Positions 8,292 to 16,254 are shown, counted from the stretch's first letter. The stretch: DNA of 64,000 nt from an uncultured Mycolicibacterium sp. (GCF_937941905.1 NZ_CALDGS010000068.1:62001-126000), one strand, 5' to 3'. Numbers and translations: made by a program. The notes: a model not told the origin generated them from the letters alone.

Positions 8292-9304
8292 GCGGCCCGC
8301 GGTTCGGCATCTGGGCGCCGGTCTACGGCAACCACGGCGCGCGGCACCATCCCGACGATCTGCCCGACGCCTCCTACCGGCGCAACCGGGATCTGCTGCT
8401 GCGGGCCGAGCAGCTCGGGTTCGACGCGACCCTGGTGGCCCAGCACGTCATCCATCCCAGCAACACCGAGGACGACGTGCTGGAGACCTGGTCCACCCTG
8501 GCCGCGCTAGCCGAGGCGACCAGCCGCATCGAACTCATCGGGGCGATCAAGCCGTTGCTGTTCAACCCGCTGGTGTTCGCCAAACTCGCCGGCAACGTCG
8601 CCGACATCGCCGCGGGCCGGTTGTCGATCAACGTGGTCAGCGGCTGGTTCCTGCCCGAGCTGGAGGGGCTGGGGCTGGACCCGCTGTCGCACGACGAGCG
8701 CTACGCCTACACCCGCCGCTGGCTGGAGGCGGTGCTGGCGCTGTGGGACGGCAAGCGGGTGCAGCTCGGCGATCCCACCGGGCATCCCGCGCTGGTGCGG
8801 CCGGTGCCGGAGCACCCGCCCACGGTCTACTTCGGCGGGGAGTCCGAGCCGGCCCGGGCGCTGGCCGCCGAGTACGCCGACGTGTTCTTCATGAACGGCC
8901 GGCCGCTGCCGGACACCGTGGCGCTGATCGAGGACCTGCGGGCCCGGCCGCGCCACGGCGAACCGCTGCGGTTCGGGCTCTCGGCGTTCGTCATCGCCCG
9001 CGACACCGAGGCGCAGGCACAGGCCGAACTCGAGCACCTGCTGGCGCTGCAGGAGGCCGAACGGCGCCCGGAGATCTCGTCGGGCAACGACCCGGACACC
9101 GCGATGTACAAGGTGCTGGCCGGTACCCGGCGGGTGGGCTCCAACGGCGGCACGCTGGCCGGCCTGGTGGGCAGCTACGAACAGGTGGCCGAGCGGATCG
9201 CGGCGTTCCACGCCGCCGGCGTCGAGCTGTTCATGCTGCAGTTCCAGCCGATCGAATCGGAGCTGGACCGCTTCGCCACCCACATCCTGCCTGAATTCCG
9301 TTGA
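8288..9304 (+). CDS. LLM-class flavin-dependent monooxygenase (SsuD/SfnG-like)
   Basis: 338 aa; ATG overlaps the ligase stop by 4 nt. It shows the bacterial-luciferase-like barrel: RFGIWAPVYGN at the start, LRAEQLGFDATLVAQHVI (about 38-55), the central AGNVADIAAGRLSINVVSGW and the flavin phosphate-site strand TVYFGGESEPARALAAEYADVFF. Closest in style to alkanesulfonate (SsuD) and dimethylsulfone (SfnG) monooxygenases, which use FMNH2 and O2 to break C-S bonds. N-oxidising relatives also exist. A flavin reductase is not encoded nearby, so reduced FMN must come from elsewhere. Together with the next gene it recalls SfnG/SfnB-type pairs. Confidence 0.85.
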   Translation: MSGPRFGIWAPVYGNHGARHHPDDLPDASYRRNRDLLLRAEQLGFDATLVAQHVIHPSNTEDDVLETWSTLAALAEATSRIELIGAIKPLLFNPLVFAKLAGNVADIAAGRLSINVVSGWFLPELEGLGLDPLSHDERYAYTRRWLEAVLALWDGKRVQLGDPTGHPALVRPVPEHPPTVYFGGESEPARALAAEYADVFFMNGRPLPDTVALIEDLRARPRHGEPLRFGLSAFVIARDTEAQAQAELEHLLALQEAERRPEISSGNDPDTAMYKVLAGTRRVGSNGGTLAGLVGSYEQVAERIAAFHAAGVELFMLQFQPIESELDRFATHILPEFR

Positions 9305-9321
9305 TACCGAAGGAGAGTCCG

Positions 9322-10551
9322 ATGACCGCAGTCCCGGTCGCGCCCCGCCCGCGCTATCCGGAGACACCGCTGGGCGGCACGGTGGCCGAGCGGCTGGCCC
9401 GGCTGCCGGAGATCGTCGACGACCTGCGCCGGGCCGACCCGGCCGCCGAACGCGACCGGGTGCTGCAGTACGACGCGGTGCGGCGGCTGCGGCATGCCGG
9501 GATCCTGGGGCTGCGGGTGCCGCAGCGCTACGGCGGGCCGGGCGGGTCGGCCCGGGACGTGCTCGGGGCGGTCGTGCGGATCGCCCGCGGCAGCTCCAAT
9601 GTCGCCCAGGCCCTGCGCGCCCACTTCGGGTTCGCCGAGCGGCTGTTGAGCAACCGGGCCACCGAGGCCGAACGGCAGCGCTGGTTCCCGTACTTCACCG
9701 AGGGGGTGGTGTTCGGCAACGCGATCACCGACGCCGCCGGCAAGGCACCGTCGAGTGCCGACACCAAGGTGCTGGCCGGGCCGGACGGGGTGCTGCGGCT
9801 CAACGGCCACAAGTTCTACTCCACCGGCACGCTCTACGCCGACCTGATCGCGGTGTCGGCGGTCGACGCCGAGGGCCGCGATGTGCAGGTGATCGTGCCC
9901 ACCGACCGCGCGGGTGTCGAACTCTACGACGACTGGGACGGATTCGGGCAGCGCACCACCGCCAGCGGCGGCACCCGGTTCACCGACGTGCTGGTGCGGC
10001 CGGAGGAGGTCACCACCGTCTCCGACGGCCGCCACCTCGGCCACAGCACCACCTTCCTGCAGCTGTACCTGGCCGCGGTGGCGGCCGGGATCGCGGCCGC
10101 GGTGGCCGACGACGCGGTGGCCTTCGTGCGGGAACGGGCCCGCCCGGCCGCGCACGCGCTGGCCGACACCGCCACCGCCGACCCGTTCACGCTGCAGGCG
10201 GTGGGGGAGATCGCCGCCGACGCCGCCGCGGCCGAGGCGCTGGTGCTCACCGCCGCCGACGCGATCGACGACCTGGTGGACGGCGGCCGGGTGGCCGATC
10301 CGGAGGCGCTGGCCGAACTGGCCGTCACCGTCGCCAAGGCGCAGCTGGTGGCCGAGCGGCTCACCCTGCACGCCGCCGAGCGGCTGTTCGACACCGGCGG
10401 GGCGTCGGCGACGGCGCGGTCGCTCAACCTGGACCGGCACTGGCGCAACGTCCGCACCGTGGCCAGCCACAACCCGCTGGCCTACAAGGCCTACGCGGCC
10501 GGTGACCACGCGGTCAACGGCACCTGGCCGCCCGCCAACGGCTACTTCTGA
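9322..10551 (+). CDS. Acyl-CoA-dehydrogenase-fold flavin enzyme (SfnB/DszC-like)
   Basis: 409 aa, ATG 9322 with a good AGGAG site (9311-9315), 17 nt after the LLM gene. The N-terminal helical domain has LRVPQRYGGPGGSARDVLG, the middle beta-domain FGNAITDAAGKAPSSADTKV and LNGHKFYSTGTLYADLI, and the C-terminal helices end RHWRNVRTVASHNPLAYKAY. That RNxxTxxxHxPxxYK ending is typical of the SfnB/DszC monooxygenase branch, not of true fatty acyl-CoA dehydrogenases; no catalytic glutamate of the acyl-CoA type is evident. Last clear member of the permease operon. Inference: it oxygenates or desaturates the same small molecule as the LLM enzyme. Confidence 0.82.
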   Translation: MTAVPVAPRPRYPETPLGGTVAERLARLPEIVDDLRRADPAAERDRVLQYDAVRRLRHAGILGLRVPQRYGGPGGSARDVLGAVVRIARGSSNVAQALRAHFGFAERLLSNRATEAERQRWFPYFTEGVVFGNAITDAAGKAPSSADTKVLAGPDGVLRLNGHKFYSTGTLYADLIAVSAVDAEGRDVQVIVPTDRAGVELYDDWDGFGQRTTASGGTRFTDVLVRPEEVTTVSDGRHLGHSTTFLQLYLAAVAAGIAAAVADDAVAFVRERARPAAHALADTATADPFTLQAVGEIAADAAAAEALVLTAADAIDDLVDGGRVADPEALAELAVTVAKAQLVAERLTLHAAERLFDTGGASATARSLNLDRHWRNVRTVASHNPLAYKAYAAGDHAVNGTWPPANGYF

Positions 10552-10627
10552 GCGGTTTGGTCGGCAGCCCGGTGGGAACACCCCGGGCACAGGCCGGCCG
10601 CACCGGCCCCGAACCGAAGGAGCCGAG

Positions 10628-10990
10628 ATGGATGGCAACACCGTGGTGTGGATCGTGCTGGCCGTCGTGCTGGTGCTGATCGTGCTGGCGGTCGTGGCGC
10701 TGCTGGCGCGCAACCGCCGCACCGCGCACCGGCGGCTGGAGGCCGAGCGGCTGCGTGAGCAGATGGATCGCCGGGCGCGCGAGGTGCAGCAGCGCGAGCA
10801 CATCGCCGCCGAGACCGACGCCCGGGCCCGCGCCGCGCAGGCGGAGGCCGAGGCCAAGGCCGCCGAGGCGGCCCGGTTGCAGGGTGTGGCCCGCACCCAC
10901 CAGGAGGCGGTGGGCTCGTCGCGGGAGGATCTGCAGGCTCAGCAGGAGCGGCTCGCCGAACTCGATCCCGAGACGCAACAGCGGCGCTGA
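10628..10990 (+). CDS. Small membrane-anchored coiled-coil protein
   Basis: 120 aa from ATG 10628 (AAGGAG site at about 10617). One N-terminal membrane helix (VVWIVLAVVLVLIVLAVVAL, 6-25) is followed by a basic stretch and a long charged, Ala/Glu/Arg-rich coiled coil to the C-terminus. No enzymatic motif. Conserved-looking composition of actinobacterial small membrane proteins; function unknown. It lies 76 nt beyond the flavoenzyme operon and may be a separate unit. Confidence 0.7.
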   Translation: MDGNTVVWIVLAVVLVLIVLAVVALLARNRRTAHRRLEAERLREQMDRRAREVQQREHIAAETDARARAAQAEAEAKAAEAARLQGVARTHQEAVGSSREDLQAQQERLAELDPETQQRR

Positions 10991-11026
10991 GCGGGTCTGT
11001 CGGTCCCATGCCCTAGCATCGAACGC

Positions 11027-11221
11027 ATGTTCGATGAGGTGGATCCGGCCGAGCTGCGGGAGCGGCTGAGGCAACTCAGCGATGCCGAGTTGATCGAGCG
11101 GATCGTGGCGTGGGACCGGCTCGCCGCGTGGGCCGCGGCGGTACGGATCTCCGCCGAGGCGGAGTTGGCGAAACGGCGTGCCCGAGTGGCCCCCGAACTC
11201 GGGCCGGGGGATTCGGGCTGA
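11027..11221 (+). CDS. Short protein resembling the N-terminus of 13E12/DUF222 proteins
   Basis: 64 aa starting MFDEVDPAEL, then helices with LIERIVAWDRLAAWAAA and AEAELAKRR. Mycobacterial 13E12-repeat (DUF222/HNH endonuclease) proteins begin in much this way, but those run to 400 aa or more, and here a stop follows at once with no HNH motif downstream in any frame. It may be a fragment of such a gene or an independent small protein. A -10-like TAGCAT lies about 7-12 nt upstream of the ATG, so it could be translated from a leaderless transcript. Confidence 0.5.
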   Translation: MFDEVDPAELRERLRQLSDAELIERIVAWDRLAAWAAAVRISAEAELAKRRARVAPELGPGDSG

Positions 11222-11313
11222 GCGACTCGGGTTGACTCGGGTTGGGCCGGCTGCGCCGGTGAGGGTCTTTCGGCCATCCCGTGTTGTCCGACCCCCGGTC
11301 TACCATGCGCGGT

Positions 11314-11817
11314 ATGGGGGAGGAACCGGTAATCGGGGCGCCGAGCGAGGACTATCCGACCGTCATCGCCCGGAGGTGGCCACCGATCATCGCGGCGGTG
11401 ACGGCGTTGGTGTTGTTGGCCGGTGCGGGTGCGCTGGCGGCGCCGGGCGTGATGCACGGCCGCCCGATCGAGGGCGAGCCGACCGCGAACGCCGCCGAGG
11501 TCGAGGCCGTGCGGGTCGAGCGTGCGGCCGCCGAGGAGGCGGCGCGCATCGCCGCCGAGAAGGCGGCACTGGCCGCGCTCGAGGACGAGGTGCTCGACAG
11601 CCTGCGCCGACACTTCAATGACCCGGAGCGCACCTGGCTGGGGATCGACGTCCTGAACATCGGCCTGGTGCGGGTGGCCGAGAACCGTTACGAGGGCCTG
11701 GTGGAGTTGACGGCGGACGGCGGCTCGCCGACGAACGTCAAGATCGAGGTGCACGCCGACGGCCGGACGCTGATCTGGGAGCTCGACCGCGACGATCTGC
11801 TGCGGCTGTTGTGGTGA
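11314..11817 (+). CDS. Membrane-anchored protein with extracytoplasmic domain, unknown function
   Basis: 167 aa from ATG 11314, which sits 7 nt after a TACCAT -10 box (leaderless); an in-frame ATG at 11305 is possible. A cytoplasmic N-terminus of about 20 residues is followed by one membrane helix (PPIIAAVTALVLLAGAGALA, 24-43) and an Ala/Glu-rich helical stalk (65-95). The C-terminal domain of about 70 residues contains LGIDVLNIGLVRVAENRYEG. The layout resembles mycobacterial Mce-associated or DUF-type membrane proteins, but I recognise no specific family. Confidence 0.65.
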   Translation: MGEEPVIGAPSEDYPTVIARRWPPIIAAVTALVLLAGAGALAAPGVMHGRPIEGEPTANAAEVEAVRVERAAAEEAARIAAEKAALAALEDEVLDSLRRHFNDPERTWLGIDVLNIGLVRVAENRYEGLVELTADGGSPTNVKIEVHADGRTLIWELDRDDLLRLLW

Positions 11818-11845
11818 CCGCCGACCGTGGCTCGGCCGGCCTCGC

Positions 11846-11980
11846 CTACACCAGTGCCGCCGCGAGCGCGACGGCGCACACCGCGACCACTCCGAGTGCC
11901 ACGGCGGCGACGACTTCCGGCCGTCGGTACCAATGCGGTTGTGGCTGATCAGGATTCGAATATGGCGGCAGTGGATACAC
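11846..11980 (-). CDS. 44-residue single-pass membrane protein
   Basis: Starts GTG 11980. A Pro/Tyr/Asn/Gln-rich N-terminus (YPLPPYSNPDQPQPHW) and a YRRPE cap are followed by one C-terminal membrane helix (VVAAVALGVVAVCAVALAAA). Small proline-rich, single-helix proteins of this build are common in mycobacteria. It ends convergently with the 167 aa membrane protein. The next upstream gene on this strand is a P450, 86 nt away. Function unknown; existence supported only by protein-like composition. Confidence 0.5.
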   Translation of the reverse strand: MYPLPPYSNPDQPQPHWYRRPEVVAAVALGVVAVCAVALAAALV

Positions 11981-12066
11981 GATCGCCCCCCGGAACTGAC
12001 ACCCGACCCCGGTTCGAGGCCCGGCTCCGATTGTGCGCCGCCCCACCGACAACCGGCCCGGCTTGC

Positions 12067-13350
12067 TCACCGCACCTCGGTCCAGGCCACCGGTAGCCGC
12101 TTGATGCCGTGGATGAACGCCGAGTGCAGCCGGTCCGGCTCGGCGGTGGCGGTGAGGTCGGGCAGCCGCCGGCGCAACTCCTCGAAGGCCACCGCGATCT
12201 CGCGGCGGGCCAGGTTGGCACCCAGGCAGAAATGCACGCCGCCGCCACCGAATCCCAGGTGCGGGTTGGGATGGCGGCGCACGTCGAATCTCCACGGGTT
12301 GTCGAACCGGGTCTCGTCCCGGTTGGCCGACTGGTACCACAGGCTCACCTTGTCGCCGGCCCGCAGCCGCACCCCGGACAGTACGGTGTCGCGCAGCACG
12401 GTGCGGCGCATGTAGGCCACCGGCGATGCCCACCGCACGATCTCCTCCACCGCGGTGGGGGTGAGCTCCCCGAAATGCTCCCACCAGTCCGCACGCTGTT
12501 CGGGATAGCGGCTGAGCGCCAGCAGCCCGTGGGTGATCGCGTTGCGCGTGGTCTCGTTGCCGGCCACCACCAGCAGGATGAAGAACGACGCGATCTCGGC
12601 CGAGGTGAGCCGCTCACCGTCGACCTCGGCCTGCACCAGCGCGGTGGTCAGGTCGTCGCGCGGGCTGCGGCGGCGGTCCTCGGCCAGTTCGGCGGCATAG
12701 GCGCCGATGTCGACGGCCACGCCGAAGAACTCGTCGAAGTCGGTGGTCAGGTCCGGGTCGCCGAACCCGAGAATCACGTTGGTCCAGTGGAAGATTCGCT
12801 CCCGGTCCGGCTCCGGGATGCCCATCATGTCGCAGATGATCTGCAGCGGCAGCGGCCCGGCGAACTCGGTCACCAGCTCGGCCCGGCCGTCGGGGTGGCG
12901 GTCGATCAGCCCGGCCACCAGCCGCCGCGCCCGGTCGCGCACCGCCGCCTCGGTGCGGGCCACCACCCGTGGGGTGAACGCGCTGCGCACGATGCCGCGC
13001 AGCCGACCGTGCCGCGGGTCGTCCATGGCGATCATCGACCCGAAGTACTCGGCGAGCTCCGGGTTCTGATCGCCGAGCGTGATGCCCGAGGCGGAACTGA
13101 ACACCTCCGGGTGCCGGCTGGCCCGCAGGACGTCGTCGTAGCGGGTCAGCGCCCAGTGACCGCGGCCGGCGGCGCCGCCGTCGAGCACGAACTCCCGGTG
13201 CCAGGACACCGGTGCCTCGCGGCGCAGCGTGGCGAACGCGGCGTCGCGCACGTCGTCGTCCGCACCCCAGAACGCCCAGTCACCGAGGTCGATCTCGGCC
13301 AGCGGCAGCGGTGGCGGCGCCGTGCCGTTGGTCGGTGTCGCGATCCCCAT
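12067..13350 (-). CDS. Cytochrome P450 (mycobacterial CYP124/125/142-like)
   Basis: 427 aa, complete. The I-helix oxygen-activation motif is LLVVAGNETTRNAI (about 260-273), the K-helix ExxR is EEIVRWASPV, and the heme thiolate loop is HLGFGGGGVHFCLGANLAR, with the cysteine near residue 375. These resemble mycobacterial P450s of the sterol/branched-lipid group. The fatty or sterol side chain preference cannot be decided from the sequence. It stands alone, with no ferredoxin gene beside it, so electrons must come from elsewhere. No KstR-like operator was seen in its short upstream region. Confidence 0.85.
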   Translation of the reverse strand: MGIATPTNGTAPPPLPLAEIDLGDWAFWGADDDVRDAAFATLRREAPVSWHREFVLDGGAAGRGHWALTRYDDVLRASRHPEVFSSASGITLGDQNPELAEYFGSMIAMDDPRHGRLRGIVRSAFTPRVVARTEAAVRDRARRLVAGLIDRHPDGRAELVTEFAGPLPLQIICDMMGIPEPDRERIFHWTNVILGFGDPDLTTDFDEFFGVAVDIGAYAAELAEDRRRSPRDDLTTALVQAEVDGERLTSAEIASFFILLVVAGNETTRNAITHGLLALSRYPEQRADWWEHFGELTPTAVEEIVRWASPVAYMRRTVLRDTVLSGVRLRAGDKVSLWYQSANRDETRFDNPWRFDVRRHPNPHLGFGGGGVHFCLGANLARREIAVAFEELRRRLPDLTATAEPDRLHSAFIHGIKRLPVAWTEVR

Positions 13351-13395
13351 GGCGCCCCCTCCGCCGGTGCAGGTGCGATGGCGCCAGCGTAGACC

Positions 13396-13845
13396 TCAGC
13401 ACCCGTCGCGGGGGCGGCCTTCGTGTCCCGGCCTGCCGTGGGTGCGGCGCCGCTCCTTCATCCGCGCCTCGTGCACGTGCCGCAGCCCCTGCTGCAGCTC
13501 GTCGCGGACCCGGCGCTCGTGGTCGCGGAACACCGACCAGTAGTCGTCGTCGAACTCCTCGACCACCTGGAAGGTCCACCGCCCGGGCAGCACGTTGCGC
13601 CCCACCAGGTCGGTCTCCAGCCGGTCGGCGACCTCCGGATGCCCGGCGGCGCGCAGCTTATCGCAGGCCTCGCCGAGCAGCAGGTCGGCCCGGCCGATGA
13701 GCTGGTGGAACGAGTACAGGTGGCCGCGGGCGCGCTCGACCCACTCCAGCGCCTCGGAGACGGCGCCCACCGCCTCGACGGTCTCGTCGTCGGCCGCGGG
13801 CCGGCGGTCGACGTCGGCCGGGGTGTCGTCGAATGTGCGGGTCAT
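13396..13845 (-). CDS. Conserved actinobacterial hypothetical protein
   Basis: 149 aa when started at the ATG 13845 (MTRTFDDTP). Mostly helical and charged. Notable blocks are YSFHQLIGRADLLLGEACDKLR, split here as YSFHQLIGRA at about 47 followed by a leucine-rich helix, then GRNVLPGRWTFQVVEEFDDD and DDYWSVFRDHERRVRDEL. No membrane segment, signal or catalytic motif is seen. I recognise it only as a type common in mycobacteria. Between the P450 and the serine hydrolase operon, all on the minus strand, separated by 39-45 nt. Confidence 0.65.
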   Translation of the reverse strand: MTRTFDDTPADVDRRPAADDETVEAVGAVSEALEWVERARGHLYSFHQLIGRADLLLGEACDKLRAAGHPEVADRLETDLVGRNVLPGRWTFQVVEEFDDDYWSVFRDHERRVRDELQQGLRHVHEARMKERRRTHGRPGHEGRPRDGC

Positions 13846-13884
13846 TCCGCCCGGATACCCCGCGCCGGCCGCCGGCAACCGTCG

Positions 13885-15111
13885 TCAGCGCGGCGGGTCG
13901 TCGGTGTCGGGCTGCTGGTCGTCGTGGTGGGCGATCCCGTAGACGTGCTCGGGGGCGATCACCTCGGTGATCGCCCGGCCCAGCCGGGTCGACGGCTCCT
14001 CGTCGTCGTGGGCGATGTTGGTGTTCAACTCGATCACCAGGGTGGTCCGCTCCTCCGGCAGGTACGCGGCGACGGTCTGGTACCCGGGCAGGCTGCCGTT
14101 GTGGCCGATCCAGCCGTTGATGTCGAACAGGCCCAGGCCGTAGCCGTTCTCCGGCGGCATGTCCGGCGTGGTGACCGTCTCCAGCCGGGCCCGCTGGGTC
14201 TCCGGCTTGAGCAGCCGACCGTCGGCCAGCGCCTCGGCCCACACCCGCAGATCGTCCAGGGTGGAGATCATTCCGCCGGCCGCCCAGGCCCACGACGGGT
14301 TCCAGTCGGTGGCGGTCACCGCCTCGTCGCCGTCGACCTCGGTGTACCCCTCGGCGTGCGGCTTCGGGAAGGTGCTGTCGGTGGGAAAACTGGTGTCGCG
14401 CAGGTCGAGTGGCTCGGCGATGCGCTCGGTGATCACCTCGCCGAGCGGGCGGCCGGTGACCTTCTCCACCACCAGCCCGAGCAGCACGGTATTGGTGTTG
14501 CTGTACTCGAAGCCCGCACCCGGTTCGAAGTTCACCGGCTCGGCGAAGGCGTAGTCGAGCAGCTCCTGGGGCGTGAACGGCCGGTACGGGTCCTTGATCA
14601 GCGCCTCGGTGAACGCGTCGCTGTTGGTGTAGTTGGGCAGGCCGCTCTGCATCCGGGCCAGCTGGCGCAGCGTGATGCGGTCCCCGTTGGGCACCCCGTC
14701 GACGTAGCGGTCGATCGGGTCGTCGAGCCCGATCTTGCCCTCGTCGACCAGCTGCAGCAGCGCGGTCACGGTGAAGGTCTTGGTGACGCTGCCGATGCGG
14801 TGGAAGAAGTCGGTCCGCATGGGCGCCCCGGAGGCCCGGTCGGCCACGCCGAACGCGCGCACGTAGCGCCCGTCCGGCCGCCACACCCCGACGATCGCGC
14901 CGGGGATGTCCGCCTCGTCCATCACCCGCTCGACGGCCTCGGTGAGCCGCTGCGAAAGCGCCGGGTCCAGCTCGGCCTCGGCCGGCACGGCACTGCTGGT
15001 TTCCGGGGTCGAGGGCGCGGAGCGGTCCTCGGTCGTGTTCGAGCACCCGGCCAATGCGACGGCGGTCACCGCCGCGGCCGCGGTCAGGCGGAGAATGATC
15101 GAAGTCGTCAC
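13885..15111 (-). CDS. Lipoprotein serine hydrolase (beta-lactamase / DD-peptidase fold)
   Basis: 408 aa. Signal peptide with lipobox LAGC (20-23), then a Thr/Ser/Pro linker. The class C beta-lactamase-like domain has the nucleophile motif SVTK (108-111), the YSN triad (203-205) and a C-terminal HNGSLPG box in place of KTG. Such lipoproteins may trim peptidoglycan peptides or act as esterases; true beta-lactam hydrolysis is not implied. The start overlaps the GerW-like gene by 4 nt, making it the third gene of a translationally coupled operon beginning at 15679. The extreme C-terminus is Asp/His/Gln-rich and probably disordered. Confidence 0.87.
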   Translation of the reverse strand: MTTSIILRLTAAAAVTAVALAGCSNTTEDRSAPSTPETSSAVPAEAELDPALSQRLTEAVERVMDEADIPGAIVGVWRPDGRYVRAFGVADRASGAPMRTDFFHRIGSVTKTFTVTALLQLVDEGKIGLDDPIDRYVDGVPNGDRITLRQLARMQSGLPNYTNSDAFTEALIKDPYRPFTPQELLDYAFAEPVNFEPGAGFEYSNTNTVLLGLVVEKVTGRPLGEVITERIAEPLDLRDTSFPTDSTFPKPHAEGYTEVDGDEAVTATDWNPSWAWAAGGMISTLDDLRVWAEALADGRLLKPETQRARLETVTTPDMPPENGYGLGLFDINGWIGHNGSLPGYQTVAAYLPEERTTLVIELNTNIAHDDEEPSTRLGRAITEVIAPEHVYGIAHHDDQQPDTDDPPR

Positions 15112-15479
15112 GCCGAACCATCTTGCCCGGCCGGAGTGCGGCCGTCAGGCGAAAAGCCGCCGATCCGCAGGTCCGGCCACGGCGGGCGGCGCAGCAGTGC
15201 CGCCGCGCCCAGGGTGGCGGCGATCAGCCCGATGAGTTCGCCCAGCAGCGCGATGCGGGTAGCGTCCACCGCGGGCTCCCAGCGGACCGCGCCGTCCTTG
15301 ACGACGTAGAGACCCAGCGGCCGGGCGCACACCCGGGCCCGCTCACCCCGGCCCCGGCGGCGCACCCGGGCCACCGGGATGACCGTGGTGCCGTCCGGGG
15401 TGACGGTGGGCTCGCCGAACACCCGGCCGGGGGCGGGGGTGAGGTCGGACAGGTCCATCGGCCGGTCCGGGACGCTCAC
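15108..15479 (-). CDS. GerW/YtfJ-like protein with C-terminal membrane segment
   Basis: 123 aa from GTG 15479 (overlaps the preceding stop by 4 nt). The block GRVFGEPTVTPDGTTVIPVA and the later ARPLGLYVVKDGAVRWEPAVD match the GerW (YtfJ) family found in spore formers and in many non-sporulating actinobacteria. The Gly-rich loop usual between the two blocks is replaced here by an Arg-rich stretch (RVRRRGRGERARVC). A hydrophobic segment (ALLGELIGLIAATLGAAALL) follows, then a short polar tail. Its role in mycobacteria is unknown. Middle gene of a three-gene operon with an acidic small protein and a lipoprotein serine hydrolase. Confidence 0.7.
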   Translation of the reverse strand: MSVPDRPMDLSDLTPAPGRVFGEPTVTPDGTTVIPVARVRRRGRGERARVCARPLGLYVVKDGAVRWEPAVDATRIALLGELIGLIAATLGAAALLRRPPWPDLRIGGFSPDGRTPAGQDGSA

Positions 15480-15679
15480 AACTCCGGTTCGTCGTCGGGC
15501 AGCGGCACCTCGATGGACTGGTCGATGAGGTCGGCCTCGCTGGCTTCCCAGCTGCGCTCGGCGGTAACGCGGGACGCCTCCGACCAGGTGTCCTGCTCCT
15601 CGGCCTCGACCGGGGTGAGCTGGTCGGCCACATCGGCCGAGGAGGCCTCCTCGCCGAACACGTCGTCTGGGTGGGTCAT
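15476..15679 (-). CDS. Small acidic protein
   Basis: 67 aa, very acidic: DDVFGEEASSADVADQ near the start and SEADLIDQSIEVPLPDDE at the end. The EASEADxxxQ...VPxxDD ending occurs in several short mycobacterial proteins of unknown function. No Cys, no membrane helix; probably disordered in part. First gene of the operon with the GerW-like protein and serine hydrolase, coupled by 4-nt overlaps. It may be a regulatory partner of one of these; that is inference. Confidence 0.65.
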   Translation of the reverse strand: MTHPDDVFGEEASSADVADQLTPVEAEEQDTWSEASRVTAERSWEASEADLIDQSIEVPLPDDEPEL

Positions 15680-15767
15680 GATCGGTGTGCATCCTTTCCG
15701 TCACGCGCGGACGGCAGCCCTGGCGTTACCCCCACCATAGTGCGGCCGGGTGGTGGCGCGGCCCCGG

Positions 15768-16013
15768 TCAGCCCACGCCGGCCCGGGCGAGCCCGGTCCG
15801 ACCGCGCTCCGTGCGCGTCCGGTACTCGGCGGGTGTGAGCACAATCGCATCGGGACCGGGAAAGACGGTCGAGACGTGGTCGTCGCGGTCCCAGCGCACC
15901 ACGTAGGGCGGCGCCCCGTTCGGGCCGCGGACCTCGACGATCACCCCGTGCTGTTCGGGCCGATCGGTGCTGGAACCCTTGACGACCAGCCAGTCGCCCA
16001 CATTCGCCTGCAT
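15768..16013 (-). CDS. DUF1918-type small protein
   Basis: 81 aa. The first 55 residues match the actinobacterial DUF1918 SH3-like pattern: MQANVGDWLVVKG, GVIVEVRGPNGAPPYVVRW and DRDDHVSTVFPGPDA. A strong GGAGGGG ribosome site precedes the ATG, and a TATACC -10 box lies about 50 nt upstream. These proteins are often stress-induced and small; molecular role unknown. The C-terminal 20 residues are basic and look variable. Confidence 0.82.
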   Translation of the reverse strand: MQANVGDWLVVKGSSTDRPEQHGVIVEVRGPNGAPPYVVRWDRDDHVSTVFPGPDAIVLTPAEYRTRTERGRTGLARAGVG

Positions 16014-16073
16014 CGTCAACCCCCTCCGTGGCAGTTGTCGATTCGTCGAACGGGTCGAGTCCGGTATAGCCCA

Positions 16074-16118
16074 CCGCGGGCGGAGCCCGCTAGACCGGCC
16101 GCCGCGGGCGGAGCCCGC
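16074..16118. repeat. Two direct copies of a 17-bp GC palindrome-bearing unit
   Basis: CCGCGGGCGGAGCCCGC occurs at 16074-16090 and again at 16102-16118, period 28 bp. Each unit can fold into a small hairpin, GCGGGC-GGA-GCCCGC. It lies between the divergent DUF1918 gene and mycolate methyltransferase gene, upstream of the TTGACG at 16124. It may influence transcription or be a slipped duplication. Function not known. Confidence 0.7.
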
Positions 16119-16166
16119 CAGGGTTGACGTGGCCCGTTCCGGTGGGCATCCACGGCCCGGATAGGC

Positions 16167-16254
16167 TACATAGACTTCCAAGAGCACGGGCGGGGTCCGG
16201 CCCAGCGGGCCGGGTGCCGACCGGACGAGCTACCGACATCGAAAGACATCGAAA
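16167..16254 (+). promoter_or_regulatory. Candidate promoter and leader of the mycolate methyltransferase gene
   Basis: A TACATA at 16167-16172 is the best -10 candidate. The untranslated leader that would follow holds a perfect tandem duplication of GACATCGAAA (16235-16244 and 16245-16254), just before the TTG start at 16266. No strong Shine-Dalgarno sequence is seen, so the duplicated segment may matter for translation. Prediction only. Confidence 0.35.
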
